NCBI GenBank assembly: GCA_022511125.1
Contig: JAFLSD010000003.1
Location: forward strand, 62,001-126,000
Source: Paramuribaculum sp.
Lineage (GTDB): Bacteria > Bacteroidota > Bacteroidia > Bacteroidales > Muribaculaceae
Direction: 5' to 3'
DNA: 64,000 nucleotides
A program made the position numbers and the translations under genes. The notes beneath the pieces are model-generated. The model was not told where the DNA came from. It made no database searches and was given only the letters and a program-made list of their open reading frames with translations. This document shows positions 19,868-30,300 of this stretch, piece by piece; the first letter of the stretch is position 1, and every line of letters begins with the position of its first letter.

Positions 19868-20401
19868 ATGGGATGGATTGACATATTCCTCATCATTATG
19901 CTTGCCGGAGCCTGTATTCTGGGTTACAGCGAAGGGCTTATCGGGCAGCTAACCACAATCAGCGGTGTGCTGCTCGGCATTGTCGCCGTCTGGATTCTGG
20001 GAGATCCGGTCACTCGCTTTACCGCGATGCTTATGGGAGTGGACTGGCAGACTGCTACCGCGTTCAAACGCTATTCGGCTGCGGTCATAGGCTGCGGAAC
20101 GCTTTTCTTCATCATCTGGGGAAGCATCTGGTATGTAGGCCGTATATTGCGCAAAACACTCAAGACCGTTCATCTGAATGTCTTCAACAGTTTATGCGGC
20201 TCTCTCTTCATGGTTTTCAAATGGTCGCTTGTCGTCAGTCTGATATTAAACCTCTGGTATGTCATCTGGCCGTCAAGCCCCATCTTCTTCTCATCTCGGA
20301 TGTTCGACGGTAAAATGTTCCGGTTCGTGATGGATCTCGGCCCCTGGCTCATGGGATATATACGCGAGGCGGCAACCAATTCGGCAACGGCGATGTTATA
20401 A
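19868..20401 (+). CDS. CvpA family inner-membrane protein
   Basis: A 177-residue membrane protein with four hydrophobic segments (about 4-20, 28-48, 70-90, 112-135). The N-terminal pattern [26 protein letters not shown] is typical of the CvpA family, linked to colicin V production in E. coli and of uncertain biochemical role. It lies 23 nt upstream of sufB on the same strand, so it is probably the first gene of the suf transcript; a functional link is not implied. Confidence 0.8.
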   Translation: MGWIDIFLIIMLAGACILGYSEGLIGQLTTISGVLLGIVAVWILGDPVTRFTAMLMGVDWQTATAFKRYSAAVIGCGTLFFIIWGSIWYVGRILRKTLKTVHLNVFNSLCGSLFMVFKWSLVVSLILNLWYVIWPSSPIFFSSRMFDGKMFRFVMDLGPWLMGYIREAATNSATAML

Positions 20402-20424
20402 TCATAGAAGTATTTTTTCAGCTG

Positions 20425-21894
20425 ATGCAAGATTACGATAAAAACAAAATAAACACCGAGGGAAACAAAAAACCCGACATCCCTCTCGGAGAATATAAAT
20501 ATGGTTTCACCACCGACATCCCGACAGAAATTCTTCCGAAGGGACTGACGGAAGAAACCGTGCGTTTCATTTCGGCCGTAAAAAACGAGCCCGAATGGCT
20601 GCTTGAGTTCCGTCTCAAAGCCTACCGTAAATGGCTCACAATGGAAATGCCCCGTTGGGCTCACCTCGACATTCCTCCTATCGACTATCAGGCGATAAGC
20701 TATTACGCCGCGCCCGTTCCGAAAGAAGGTCCGAAGTCGATGGATGAGGTAGACCCCCAGCTCTTGGAGACATTCAACAAACTCGGTATACCTCTTCAGG
20801 AACAGAAACAGCTCGCGGGTATGGCTGTCGATGCCGTAATGGACTCTGTGAGCGTCAAAACCACCCATCGCGAGAAGCTCGCCGAAATGGGCATTATTTT
20901 CTGCTCGATCAGTGAGGCTGTAAGAGAATATCCCGAGCTTGTAAAAAAATATCTCGGCTCCGTGGTGCCTTACACCGACAATTTTTTCGCCGCACTCAAT
21001 TCCGCCGTCTTCAGCGACGGCTCTTTCGTCTACATTCCCAAAGGAGTGCGTTGCCCTATGGAACTCTCCACATATTTCCGCATAAATGCCAGCGGAACGG
21101 GCCAATTCGAGCGCACGCTGATAGTGGCCGACGACGATGCCTATGTGAGCTATCTCGAAGGATGCACAGCGCCTATGCGTGACGAGAACCAACTCCACGC
21201 TGCTATAGTCGAAATAGTCGTCGAACACCGGGCCGAAGTAAAATATTCCACTGTCCAGAACTGGTATGCCGGCGATAAGGAAGGCCGTGGAGGCATATAT
21301 AATTTCGTGACTAAGCGAGGACTGTGTCGCGGAGAACGTTCCAAGCTTTCCTGGACTCAGGTCGAGACTGGATCGGCTATCACATGGAAATATCCCTCGT
21401 GTGTCCTGGCTGGAAGAGGCGCCGTGGGCGAGTTTTATTCCGTTGCCGTCACTAACAATTACCAGCAGGCCGACACGGGCACAAAAATGATCCATCTCGC
21501 TCCCGACACCCGATCGACAATCGTCAGCAAAGGTATTTCGGCCGGTCATAGCCAAAACTCTTACCGCGGGCTGGTCAAAGTGGTGCCTTCGGCTTCAGGC
21601 TGCAGGAACTACACGCAATGCGACTCGCTGCTGCTCGGCTCAAAATGCGGCGCGCATACCTATCCTTACATCGACACGCTGAACGAAACGGCCGTCGTCG
21701 AGCATGAGGCCACGACATCGAAAATCAACGAAGATCAGATATTCTACTGCAACCAGCGAGGTATCCCTACTGAAGAAGCCATAGGTTTGATCGTCAACGG
21801 ATATGCCAAGGAAGTAATGAACAAGCTTCCGATGGAGTTCGCGGTCGAAGCCCAGAAGCTGCTTCAGATATCACTCGAAGGCAGCGTAGGATAA
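20425..21894 (+). CDS. sufB: Fe-S cluster assembly scaffold SufB
   Basis: Scaffold of the SufBC2D complex, which builds Fe-S clusters in the cytoplasm. It has 489 residues, the normal SufB length, and reads clearly as SufB rather than Suf[40 protein letters not shown], the beta-helix core with [15 protein letters not shown], and the C-terminal [18 protein letters not shown]. It is the first suf gene in the cluster; sufC starts 36 nt downstream. No SufE or SufU is visible nearby. Confidence 0.95.
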   Translation: MQDYDKNKINTEGNKKPDIPLGEYKYGFTTDIPTEILPKGLTEETVRFISAVKNEPEWLLEFRLKAYRKWLTMEMPRWAHLDIPPIDYQAISYYAAPVPKEGPKSMDEVDPQLLETFNKLGIPLQEQKQLAGMAVDAVMDSVSVKTTHREKLAEMGIIFCSISEAVREYPELVKKYLGSVVPYTDNFFAALNSAVFSDGSFVYIPKGVRCPMELSTYFRINASGTGQFERTLIVADDDAYVSYLEGCTAPMRDENQLHAAIVEIVVEHRAEVKYSTVQNWYAGDKEGRGGIYNFVTKRGLCRGERSKLSWTQVETGSAITWKYPSCVLAGRGAVGEFYSVAVTNNYQQADTGTKMIHLAPDTRSTIVSKGISAGHSQNSYRGLVKVVPSASGCRNYTQCDSLLLGSKCGAHTYPYIDTLNETAVVEHEATTSKINEDQIFYCNQRGIPTEEAIGLIVNGYAKEVMNKLPMEFAVEAQKLLQISLEGSVG

Positions 21895-21930
21895 CCTAAT
21901 CCATTTACCGAATAAAAGAACTACGATATA

Positions 21931-22695
21931 ATGACTAAACTGCTTGAAATACAGAATCTGAAAGCCTCCGTCGAAGGAAAGGAAATTCTTCGCGGTCTTT
22001 CCCTGACGGTAGGCGAAGGCGAAGTGCATGCCATAATGGGCCCTAACGGCTCCGGCAAAAGCACACTATCAGAAGTGCTTGCCGGCAATCCCGCTTTTAC
22101 CGTCCTCGGCGGCCAAGTGGATTTTCACGGGCTCGACTTACTCTCGCTGTCACCCGAAGACCGCTCCCACGAAGGACTGTTTCTATCTTTCCAATATCCC
22201 GTGGAAATTCCCGGTGTCTCCATGACCAACTTCATGCGCGCGGCTATCAACGCCAAACGCAAATATTTCGGCATGGATCCCATGCCTGCTGCGGAATTTC
22301 TCAAAATGATGCGCACGCGTCGCGAACTCGTAGAACTCGACAATAAGCTCGCATCACGTTCAGTGAACGAAGGATTTTCCGGAGGAGAGAAGAAAAGAAA
22401 CGAGATTTTCCAGATGGCTATGCTCGAACCGCGGCTCGCAATCCTCGACGAGACCGATTCGGGGCTCGACATCGACGCGCTGCGAATAGTGGCTAACGGA
22501 GTAAACAAACTCAAATCGCCGCACAACGCCACGATAGTAATCACGCACTATCAGCGTCTTCTCGATTATATTAAGCCCGATTTTGTCCACGTGCTCTATA
22601 AAGGCAGGATTGTCCGCACCGGCGCACCCGAACTCGCCCTCGAACTCGAGGAACGCGGTTACGACTGGATCAAGGAAGCAGAGGACAATAACTGA
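21931..22695 (+). CDS. sufC: Fe-S assembly ATPase SufC
   Basis: ABC-type ATPase of the SufBC2D scaffold. It has 254 residues. Walker A is GPNGSGKST (about 37-45), the signature is FSGGEKKRNE, and Walker B is LAILDETDSGLDIDAL. The SufC-specific ETDSGLDIDAL confirms the subfamily. It is followed by sufD after 8 nt. Confidence 0.95.
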   Translation: MTKLLEIQNLKASVEGKEILRGLSLTVGEGEVHAIMGPNGSGKSTLSEVLAGNPAFTVLGGQVDFHGLDLLSLSPEDRSHEGLFLSFQYPVEIPGVSMTNFMRAAINAKRKYFGMDPMPAAEFLKMMRTRRELVELDNKLASRSVNEGFSGGEKKRNEIFQMAMLEPRLAILDETDSGLDIDALRIVANGVNKLKSPHNATIVITHYQRLLDYIKPDFVHVLYKGRIVRTGAPELALELEERGYDWIKEAEDNN

Positions 22696-22703
22696 TTCGA
22701 CCG

Positions 22704-24068
22704 ATGAACGCTCTCAAAGACTATATCGATCTCTATCGGGAAAACCGGGAACTCTTAGAGACGCAATCTCCGGAAACGCTGAACGCCATGCGCCCGAAAG
22801 CGCTCGAAGTGCTCGAATCCAAACGACTCCCCGAAAAAGGAGATCCGGGCTACGAACATATCTCGATCGAGGACATGTTTGCCCCCGACAGAGGGGTAAA
22901 CATCAACCGGGTCGCCATCCCTGCCGACACATCATCGGCTTTCCGATGCGGTCTGCCTAACGTGACCCCATTGCTTGCCTATGTGATTAACGACACGTTC
23001 GTTCCCACTCGAGAACTCGACCGACGTCTCCCTGAAGGTCTTCTGTTCTGTTCCATCAAGGAAGCGGCGCTCAAACATCCTCAAATACTGAGCCGGTATT
23101 ACGGAACAATAGCCGGACTTACCGATACCACTACCGCTCTCAACACACTTCTCGCCCAGGACGGCGTGATGATCTACGTACCCGAAGGCATGACGGTCGA
23201 CCGTCCTTTGCAGATACTCAATCTCTTCAACGCTCTTACCCCGCTGCTCGCTGTCAGGCGTATCCTCATCGTTGTGGCTCCGGGGGCGAAAGTCAAGATA
23301 ATATCATGCGACCACACCCTCCCCGAAGCAGGAAACATCCTCTCCTCACTCGTCACTGAGATTTACGTTGCCGAAAACGCAACCCTCGACTTTTGCGAGA
23401 TGGAGGAAACGTCAGCCCGCACTTCGCGATGCGCGGGCATTTATGTGTCACAGCACAGCGACAGTGATGTCAACATTTCATCCGTCACACTCCTTTGCGG
23501 AACCACGCGCAATGACTTCGACATAGCCGTCGACGGCTCCGGATGCCGTACGCGTCTCTCGGGAATGGCCATAGGGTCGGCCGATAGCGTCACCGACAAT
23601 TCTTCACGAGTGCGGCACCTGAAACCGCGCTCCGAATCTACCCAGCTCTTCAAATACGTGCTCGACGACCGTTCGGTTGGCTCTTTCGAAGGGAACATTC
23701 TCGTGACTCCCCAAGCCCCCTTCACACAGGCTTATCAGAGCAACAGAAATATCATAGCATCGCAACAGGCGAAAATGTACACCCGCCCGCAGCTCGAAAT
23801 CTATAACGACGACGTGAAATGCAGCCACGGAGCAACTACGGGACAACTCGACAACGAAGCTCTATTCTACATGCGCACCCGAGGAATACCCGAGCATGAA
23901 GCACGCGTGATGCTCATGCAGGCCTTCATGGCCGATGTCATTGAGTCGGTGCGTATCGACGGATTGCGCGAACGGCTCCGCATGCTCGTCGAAAACCGTT
24001 TCGCCGGCACAACTATGGCCTGCGGCGATTGCCATACGGCCTGCAACAAAATGGAAGATGGAAAATAG
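22704..24068 (+). CDS. sufD: Fe-S assembly protein SufD
   Basis: Paralogue of SufB in the SufBC2D scaffold. It has 454 residues, with a helical N-terminus and a beta-helix core. The C-terminal SufB/D signature KCSHGATTGQLDNEALFYMRTRGIPEHEA contains the conserved histidine. The extreme C-terminus has three cysteines (MACGDCHTACNKM). It overlaps the sufS start by 11 nt. Confidence 0.94.
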   Translation: MNALKDYIDLYRENRELLETQSPETLNAMRPKALEVLESKRLPEKGDPGYEHISIEDMFAPDRGVNINRVAIPADTSSAFRCGLPNVTPLLAYVINDTFVPTRELDRRLPEGLLFCSIKEAALKHPQILSRYYGTIAGLTDTTTALNTLLAQDGVMIYVPEGMTVDRPLQILNLFNALTPLLAVRRILIVVAPGAKVKIISCDHTLPEAGNILSSLVTEIYVAENATLDFCEMEETSARTSRCAGIYVSQHSDSDVNISSVTLLCGTTRNDFDIAVDGSGCRTRLSGMAIGSADSVTDNSSRVRHLKPRSESTQLFKYVLDDRSVGSFEGNILVTPQAPFTQAYQSNRNIIASQQAKMYTRPQLEIYNDDVKCSHGATTGQLDNEALFYMRTRGIPEHEARVMLMQAFMADVIESVRIDGLRERLRMLVENRFAGTTMACGDCHTACNKMEDGK

Positions 24069-25281
24069 CACTTACGATATCGACAAATACCGCCGGGATT
24101 TCCCTATACTCTCGCGACAGCTCTTCGGGAAGCCTATGGTCTATCTCGACAACACTGCAACCACACAGACACCGCGACGTGTTGTCGACGCCATAACGGA
24201 AATGTACTTCACCCATAAGGCTAACGTACACAGAGGCGTACATACGCTCTCGCTCGAAGCCACCGAACTGATGGAGGAAGCGCGCAGGCTCACAGCCTCC
24301 TACATCAACGCTTCGTCGACTGAAGAAATAATCTTCACACGGGGAACCACCGAAGCCATCAATCTCGTGGCATCTTCATACGGAAGCCTACTGAAGGAAG
24401 GCGACGAAGTGATCCTTTCGGTCATGGAACATCACTCCAACATCGTCCCATGGCAGTTGCTCCGCGACCGCATAGGCATCAAACTGAAAGTCATACCGAT
24501 GACCTCGACGTGGGAACTCGACATGGAGGAATACCGACGCATGCTTAATCCACGGGTCAAAATGGTAGCCGTCACACACGTCAGCAACGTCCTCGGCACA
24601 GTCAATCCCGTAGGCGAAATCATATCGCTCGCCCACAACCACGGAGCTGCTGTCCTTATCGACGGAGCGCAGGCTATAGCCCATCTTCCCATCGATGTCA
24701 GGGCTCTCGATGCCGACTTCTACGCTTTCTCGGCTCACAAGATGTACGGACCATGCGGAGTCGGAATCCTGTACGGCAAAAAACATCTGCTCGAAAGCAT
24801 GCCGCCCTATCAGGGAGGAGGAGAAATGATCCACAAGGTCAATTTCGCGCACACCGAATATGCCGCATTGCCTTACAAATTCGAAGCCGGAACGCCCGAC
24901 TTTGTCGATATAGCCGCATTCCGGGAAGCACTCGGGTATATCCGGTCTATCGGCATCGAAAACATAGCCGAACACGAAGAACGGCTCCTCCGATATACCA
25001 CCGAACGTATGAAGCTCCTCCCGCGGGTCAGGATTTATGGCGAAGCGCCCGTGAAAAGCGCCGTCATATCGTTCCTCGTCGAAGGTGCCCATCATTACGA
25101 CACCGGCATGTTGCTCGACAAACAGGCGGTAGCCGTTAGAACAGGCCACCATTGCGCTCAGCCCCTTATGGAATCGCTCGGAATCACCGGAACCGTCAGA
25201 GCATCATTCGGCCTCTACAACACCTTCGAGGAATGTGACCGCTTCATCGCTGCCCTCACCCGCATCCTCACAATGCTCTGA
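24058..25281 (+). CDS. sufS: Cysteine desulfurase SufS
   Basis: PLP enzyme that takes sulfur from cysteine for Fe-S assembly. It has 407 residues. The PLP lysine lies in AFSAHKMYGPCGVG and the persulfide cysteine in VRTGHHCAQPLM, the SufS-type context. N-terminal YLDNTATTQTPRRV and RGTTEAINLVA are also typical. I choose ATG 24058 over an upstream in-frame ATG at 23935 because the upstream part lies inside sufD and is not SufS-like. It ends the suf operon. Confidence 0.95.
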   Translation: MENSTYDIDKYRRDFPILSRQLFGKPMVYLDNTATTQTPRRVVDAITEMYFTHKANVHRGVHTLSLEATELMEEARRLTASYINASSTEEIIFTRGTTEAINLVASSYGSLLKEGDEVILSVMEHHSNIVPWQLLRDRIGIKLKVIPMTSTWELDMEEYRRMLNPRVKMVAVTHVSNVLGTVNPVGEIISLAHNHGAAVLIDGAQAIAHLPIDVRALDADFYAFSAHKMYGPCGVGILYGKKHLLESMPPYQGGGEMIHKVNFAHTEYAALPYKFEAGTPDFVDIAAFREALGYIRSIGIENIAEHEERLLRYTTERMKLLPRVRIYGEAPVKSAVISFLVEGAHHYDTGMLLDKQAVAVRTGHHCAQPLMESLGITGTVRASFGLYNTFEECDRFIAALTRILTML

Positions 25282-25330
25282 CTCTAACCGATATTTTCTC
25301 TCTTTTAATTCATTTTTGAACCCTTTTTGT

Positions 25331-25338
25331 TACTTTTG
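25331..25338 (+). promoter_or_regulatory. -7 box of the DUF308 gene
   Basis: TACTTTTG fits TAnnTTTG, 27 nt before ATG 25366, so this gene probably has its own promoter after the suf operon. Confidence 0.5.
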
Positions 25339-25365
25339 CGTTTGATAATTAAAAAATAGCATATT

Positions 25366-25971
25366 ATGAAATTAGGTAACAATTGGTTCACTGCCGTTAT
25401 AGTCTTTATTGTCGGAGTTGCGTTGATCGTCCTGCATAGCCGGCTCGATGTCCTCTCCTGGTTGGTAAGGCTCGTGGGATGCATGCTCGTGATCCCCTCC
25501 GTATGCAATCTGATCTTGCAGGCTGTTCATAGCGTCAAACACAAAATCCCCGTTTCGGCATCGGTGCTCATCCTTGCCATAGCAAGCTTAGCGCTCGGTA
25601 TATGGATGTTGGCCACTCCCGCATTTTTCGTTAATTTCTTCTCTTTCCTCCTCGGAGCCATCTTAATTGTCTACGGTATCATCCATATCATAATCATCGC
25701 GCGCCTCAACAAGGAGTTCGTAATGCCGTTCTGGTTCTACGTCATCCCGCTGCTGATGATTGTAGCAGGAGTCGTGATTGTTGCCACCGACATACACACT
25801 AAAAACGAAATAGTCGTTCTAATCATGGGAATAGCACTCATTTCATCGTCTGTCAACACATTCCTCGAACTCTACGGCGGCACATCAAGAAACTCCGCCG
25901 CCCATCACCACGACGAAAATGGAAGCGATTCTTCGTCCGACGGAACCGCGTCTGTTGGTGAACTCAACTGA
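25366..25971 (+). CDS. HdeD/DUF308-like membrane protein
   Basis: A 201-residue membrane protein with about six hydrophobic segments arranged in pairs, with short polar loops, as in the DUF308/HdeD family (acid-resistance membrane protein in E. coli). The repeated pattern 'xGIxxLxxGxxxL' is visible in LLGAILIVYGIIHIIII and IMGIALISSSVN. The C-terminus is a His/Asp/Ser-rich tail (HHHDENGSDSSSDG). It overlaps the convergent kinase gene by 8 bp. Function is unknown beyond the family. Confidence 0.7.
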   Translation: MKLGNNWFTAVIVFIVGVALIVLHSRLDVLSWLVRLVGCMLVIPSVCNLILQAVHSVKHKIPVSASVLILAIASLALGIWMLATPAFFVNFFSFLLGAILIVYGIIHIIIIARLNKEFVMPFWFYVIPLLMIVAGVVIVATDIHTKNEIVVLIMGIALISSSVNTFLELYGGTSRNSAAHHHDENGSDSSSDGTASVGELN

Positions 25972-26617
25972 ATATTTCGGGAAAGCGTCTCCTGACGTAG
26001 TCTTTCACTATCGCCACGATATCCTCCTGAGGCAACAGCGACGTGTCGAACGTCAAATCATAGCTGCTCGCAGCACCCCATTTCTTATCGGTATAAAAAT
26101 TATAGTAATTCGCGCGCAGGCGGTTGGTCTTTTCCGCTTTCGCGCGTGCCTTTTCACGGCTCAGACTCCCGTCGCGCGCCGTTATGCGGTCTATACAGTG
26201 TTCCATCGGAGCATGTACGAAAATGCTCACGTGCCTCGGATGGTCGCGCAACACGTAATCGGCTGTCCTGCCCACTATCACACATGATTCCCGCTCTGCT
26301 ATCCGGCTTATGACGTCGGTCTTGCTCCGGTGGATCGTATCGTGGCTGATCGAAGTCGACCCGGAATAGATATTGGGAGGAGTCATACCGTGGGCAAACG
26401 AAAACAGACCGTTCAGATACGAAGGGGCGCGCTCATCGTTACGTTCGAAGAGCTCTTCCACCACACCGGCGCTTTTCGAGGCCTCGGTCAGAAGTTCACG
26501 GTCATAATAACCGATACCTAATACATCGGCTATCTTCCTCCCTATCTCACGGCCGCCGCTACCGAACTGACGCCCGATAGTGATCACAACGGTCTTATTG
26601 TCTCCTGTTTCTTTCAT
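25964..26617 (-). CDS. Cytidylate kinase-like family protein
   Basis: A 217-residue P-loop kinase of the cytidylate-kinase-like group. The N-terminal nucleotide-binding motif is ITIGRQFGSGGREIGRK, followed by YYDRELL, then VIVGRTADYVL and the LID-like RITARDGSLSREKARAKAEKTNR. In Bacteroidales such proteins are usually annotated as cytidylate kinase-like, separate from the canonical Cmk, with unproven substrate. It lies upstream of the PPTase on the same strand but 157 bp away, so operon membership is unclear. Confidence 0.8.
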   Translation of the reverse strand: MKETGDNKTVVITIGRQFGSGGREIGRKIADVLGIGYYDRELLTEASKSAGVVEELFERNDERAPSYLNGLFSFAHGMTPPNIYSGSTSISHDTIHRSKTDVISRIAERESCVIVGRTADYVLRDHPRHVSIFVHAPMEHCIDRITARDGSLSREKARAKAEKTNRLRANYYNFYTDKKWGAASSYDLTFDTSLLPQEDIVAIVKDYVRRRFPEIFS

Positions 26618-26774
26618 GGTATTCTATTTCCTTAATCCTCCGACAGCAAAATTAATAATTTCCACCATTTATTCCCCAAAATAATCATTTAAATTTCCCA
26701 CTCCTCACTAACGTCCTACCCCGCCTCTCTTGCATCGAATCCGTAATAAAACGATGTCCCGGTTATCGACTGAT

Positions 26775-27353
26775 TCACCGCATTTCGGCTACACTCACCA
26801 CGTAACCTTTCTCGCGATGCACTTCCGTATGAAATATCACCTCGTTTTCCCTCTCCAGAATGCTTTTCAGATCCCCGCGCCAATAACTGAAATCCAGCTT
26901 TACCATACTTTCCTTGCGAGTCCATATCTTTGCGAACTCTACTTCAGGATCGTCCGACTCTATGACACGCCTTTTTTCATCCTCGCTCAGTGCATAGTCC
27001 ATCACCTCGTCGTCCAAAGGCTTTATCTCCTCTATGTCTATACCCGCCGCCCTGTCGGAGATCACGCAACCTGCCGCCTTGTCACAATGCGACAGATTGA
27101 AATAAATATCCCTTCTGTCCTGTAGAAAAGGTTTCCCGCTCTCTTCGTAGCCGAATTCAGGAGCTCCGTCGATATCATATTCTTTCTTGAGTCCCTCCTG
27201 AAGAGCTCGATAGGCCATCACACTGCCTATCCTATCTGTCCGACGCTTATATCTGTCTGACAGGGAGCGGCGCTGATCCGACACTAAACTGCGGGCGAGG
27301 AGATAATCCTCCTCGCCCATATCGGCTATGTTTTCCTTTACATAAACCACCAT
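26775..27353 (-). CDS. 4'-phosphopantetheinyl transferase (Sfp type)
   Basis: Transfers phosphopantetheine from CoA to carrier-protein serines. It has 192 residues. The metal-binding motif is GIDIEEIKP (104-112, Asp106 and Glu108), and the second motif is WTRKESMVK (144-152). FNLSHCDKAAGCVI matches the usual N-terminal half. It starts 33 nt after the NRPS stop on the same strand, so it is almost certainly co-transcribed with it and activates its two carrier domains. It may also serve other carriers. Confidence 0.9.
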   Translation of the reverse strand: MVVYVKENIADMGEEDYLLARSLVSDQRRSLSDRYKRRTDRIGSVMAYRALQEGLKKEYDIDGAPEFGYEESGKPFLQDRRDIYFNLSHCDKAAGCVISDRAAGIDIEEIKPLDDEVMDYALSEDEKRRVIESDDPEVEFAKIWTRKESMVKLDFSYWRGDLKSILERENEVIFHTEVHREKGYVVSVAEMR

Positions 27354-27386
27354 TTCTATAATTTATTCTCCGATTAGAATCGCTCA

Positions 27387-30300
27387 TCAGAGGCTGAGCT
27401 GGTTGTCGAAAAATCCCAGACCTCCGATTGCCGTCAGCATGCGCTCGATATAATCCCACGAAGTTGGCGACCATGAGAAACCGTAACGGTACAGCAACTG
27501 CGTCGTATAGTCGTTGCCCGCTTTGACCTCCACTGTCCGCTGACCGTGAGCCATATCCTGATAGGCCAACAGGCTCGCTAAAAGTTTCGATTTCTGAGGA
27601 TCGCTCTTGGCTTCATCCATCGCACGGTCGAAATCCTCATCTTCGACAAAACGGATACCGTCGCCCACAGTTCGCAACTCTCTTAGCACATCGCCCAATA
27701 GCTGGCTGTGATTATTATACGGATGGAACACTGTGCAACCATCGGGAGTCCCTGCAAGAAGCGTGATTGCATGCGCTACTTCGTTGATAGGCGAAAATTC
27801 CACTTCGTCAGTGCACATCGAGTAAGGACAGCAACCCAACATATTGAACACTTTGATACGACCCATAAACGAATTGGTCGAGAAATTGGCCTGGAATTCG
27901 CCGTCGCTGCTCCTCGCCGCCAGATTGCCCAAGCGCATTATCTTCGCTTTGAGCCCCTTGGTTGCCACGGCCTCAAGAATCATTCTTTCAGCCAAAAATT
28001 TTGATCCTATATACTGGTTGTCTAAATACTGTCCGATATACAGATCCTGCTCCGTGAATATCCTGTCGCGTTCTTCGCCTACCCATAGTCCCGCTGTGCT
28101 CGCCGTCGAGATATGTATCAGTTTAGCGCCGGTCTTTAAACAATATTCCATGCAACGCTTTGCGCCGCCGATATTGATGTCCTCTATTTCCGTTCCATGG
28201 GAGAAATGTTTCACTATCGCAGCGCAGTTATACACTGTATCGGCTTCGATAGAAAGGTCTATTGCGGCGGTCACGTCTCCGCACACCACTTTTATTCTCT
28301 TTCCCCACAGTTCCTCATACGACTTGTCGAAATAGAAGAACAACAGCGTCTTCAGTCTCATCTCGGCCTCCTGCTGAGTCTTCCCGCGTACGAGGCACGT
28401 TATCTCGGCCTCTCCGTCCAACAGATCCTTTAAAATATGGATACCCAAAAAGCCTGTCGCGCCTGTGAGAAGCACTTTCTTCGAAGGCTCCTCGCAAGGC
28501 TCCGACTTGAATGTAGCAAGCGTGTTCTTTGCCAAAACCCTGTTGATCGACGAGTAATCGTAATCTTGTGACAAAGCGCCCAGACCCTCGTCTGACGACG
28601 ACGCTTCCTCCGACCCTTCGCCGGAAATCAATCGTGCTAATTTTCGAGGAGTCGGGTTAGCGAACACATCGCCGTATGCTATATGCAGACCCGCTTTGTC
28701 AGCCTCGATTATAACACGGGTCACAACCAACGACGTCCCTCCGAGATCGAAGAAATTGTCCGTCGCGCCCACCTTGTCAAGATCCAATATTCCGGCGAAA
28801 ATGCCCGCAAAAGTCCTCTCCTTGTCGTTTGCCGGCTCCACGTAGCTCGTTTCTGCCGCCAGAACAGGCTCCGGTAGAGCCTTCTGGTCGGTCTTTCCGT
28901 TTGGTGTCATTGGCATCTTTTCCAGCTGCATATAGGCTGTCGGCACCATATATTTGGTCAGGCTTTTTGAGATCTCTGCTTTCAGTTCGTCAGCAGGGAT
29001 TGGACGGTCGGCCGTGTAATAGGCGCACAGATGCTCTTTGTCGTGGATCTTTCGGATCATCACCACTACTTTGTCGATACCCGCCACTTTCTGCATCACG
29101 CTCTCGATTTCGCCCAGCTCTATCCTCAATCCTCTCAGTTTTATCTGGTTGTCAGTACGCCCCAGTATCACCACATCGCCGTCGGGAAGCCAGCGTGCAT
29201 AGTCGCCCGAACGGTAAACACGGGTCCCTTTATAGTCTATGAAGCGCGTTTTGGTCATTTCTTCAAGATTGTTGTAACCTCGTCCTACGCCTTTACCACC
29301 GATATATAGTTCGCCTACCACACCGACCGGCAATTCGTTGCCGTCACTGTCCACCACGTATTCCTTCACGTTAAACAGCGGCTTGCCCACCGTCACCGTC
29401 GTCGAATGTGTCAGATCCATGATATTGGATGATATCGTTATCTCCGTCGGGCCGTAGACGTTAAGTATCCTGGCGTCCGTCAGGCTCTGCATTTTCCTTA
29501 ACAGCGGTTCGGGGAATTTTTCTCCTTCGGCGCGGATCACCCTCACGGTCTTCAGCGAATCGCAAAGATCTTCGCTCGTAAGCCAGGTTGCCCAGCGTGA
29601 AGGAGTGGCCGAAACCATGTCTATTCTTCCCTCTCTGATTATCTTTGCCAATTCTATCGGATTGTTTGCCTGTTCCTCCGTGGCCATCACTATCGTCTTG
29701 CCGGCATAAGGGGCTGCGATGTCCTGAAGCGCTACGTCAAACGATATTGTCGCCACGCATAGGGCGCGTTCCACATACTGCGCCAGTGCGTAAGCATATA
29801 CGTTCGCCGGATCGGGAGTCATATAGTTGCATATCCCTTCATGACGGAGCATCACACCTTTCGGTCTTCCAGTCGACCCGCTCGTATATATGATGTAGGC
29901 TAAATCGTCGGGAGTTATCTCGGGGTCTATCGGGCTTGCGTCCGTATGACATATCAGATCTTCCACATTGATGGCTTTGTCCGCCGGAACGGTATCCATA
30001 AGCTTCTCGGTCGTGATGATGTATTTCGCTTCCGAATCCTCGATGATGAGCTTCACGCGGTCTGACGGATAGTCCGGATCACATGGGATATAGGCCGCAC
30101 CCGATTTCAGAACGCCATAGAGCGCCATGACAAGACGACTGTTACGCGGAAGCAGCAGAGCCACGCGGTCGCGCGGTTTCACTCCTCTTTCCCTTAATGC
30201 ATGCGCTATTCTGTTGGTTATCTTGTCCAATTCTGCGTAGGTGAAAGTTCCGTCGGTAGCGATCAGGGCTTCCTTGTCAGGATGTACTTCAGTGAAGTGG

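Noticed and set aside
20170-21555. A 461-codon open frame antisense to sufB.
   Set aside because: The plus strand encodes an unmistakable SufB. The antisense frame has no recognisable protein features and reflects codon bias.
24388-25152. A 254-codon frame antisense to sufS.
   Set aside because: Same reasoning: the plus-strand gene is a clear SufS, and no domain is visible in the antisense frame.
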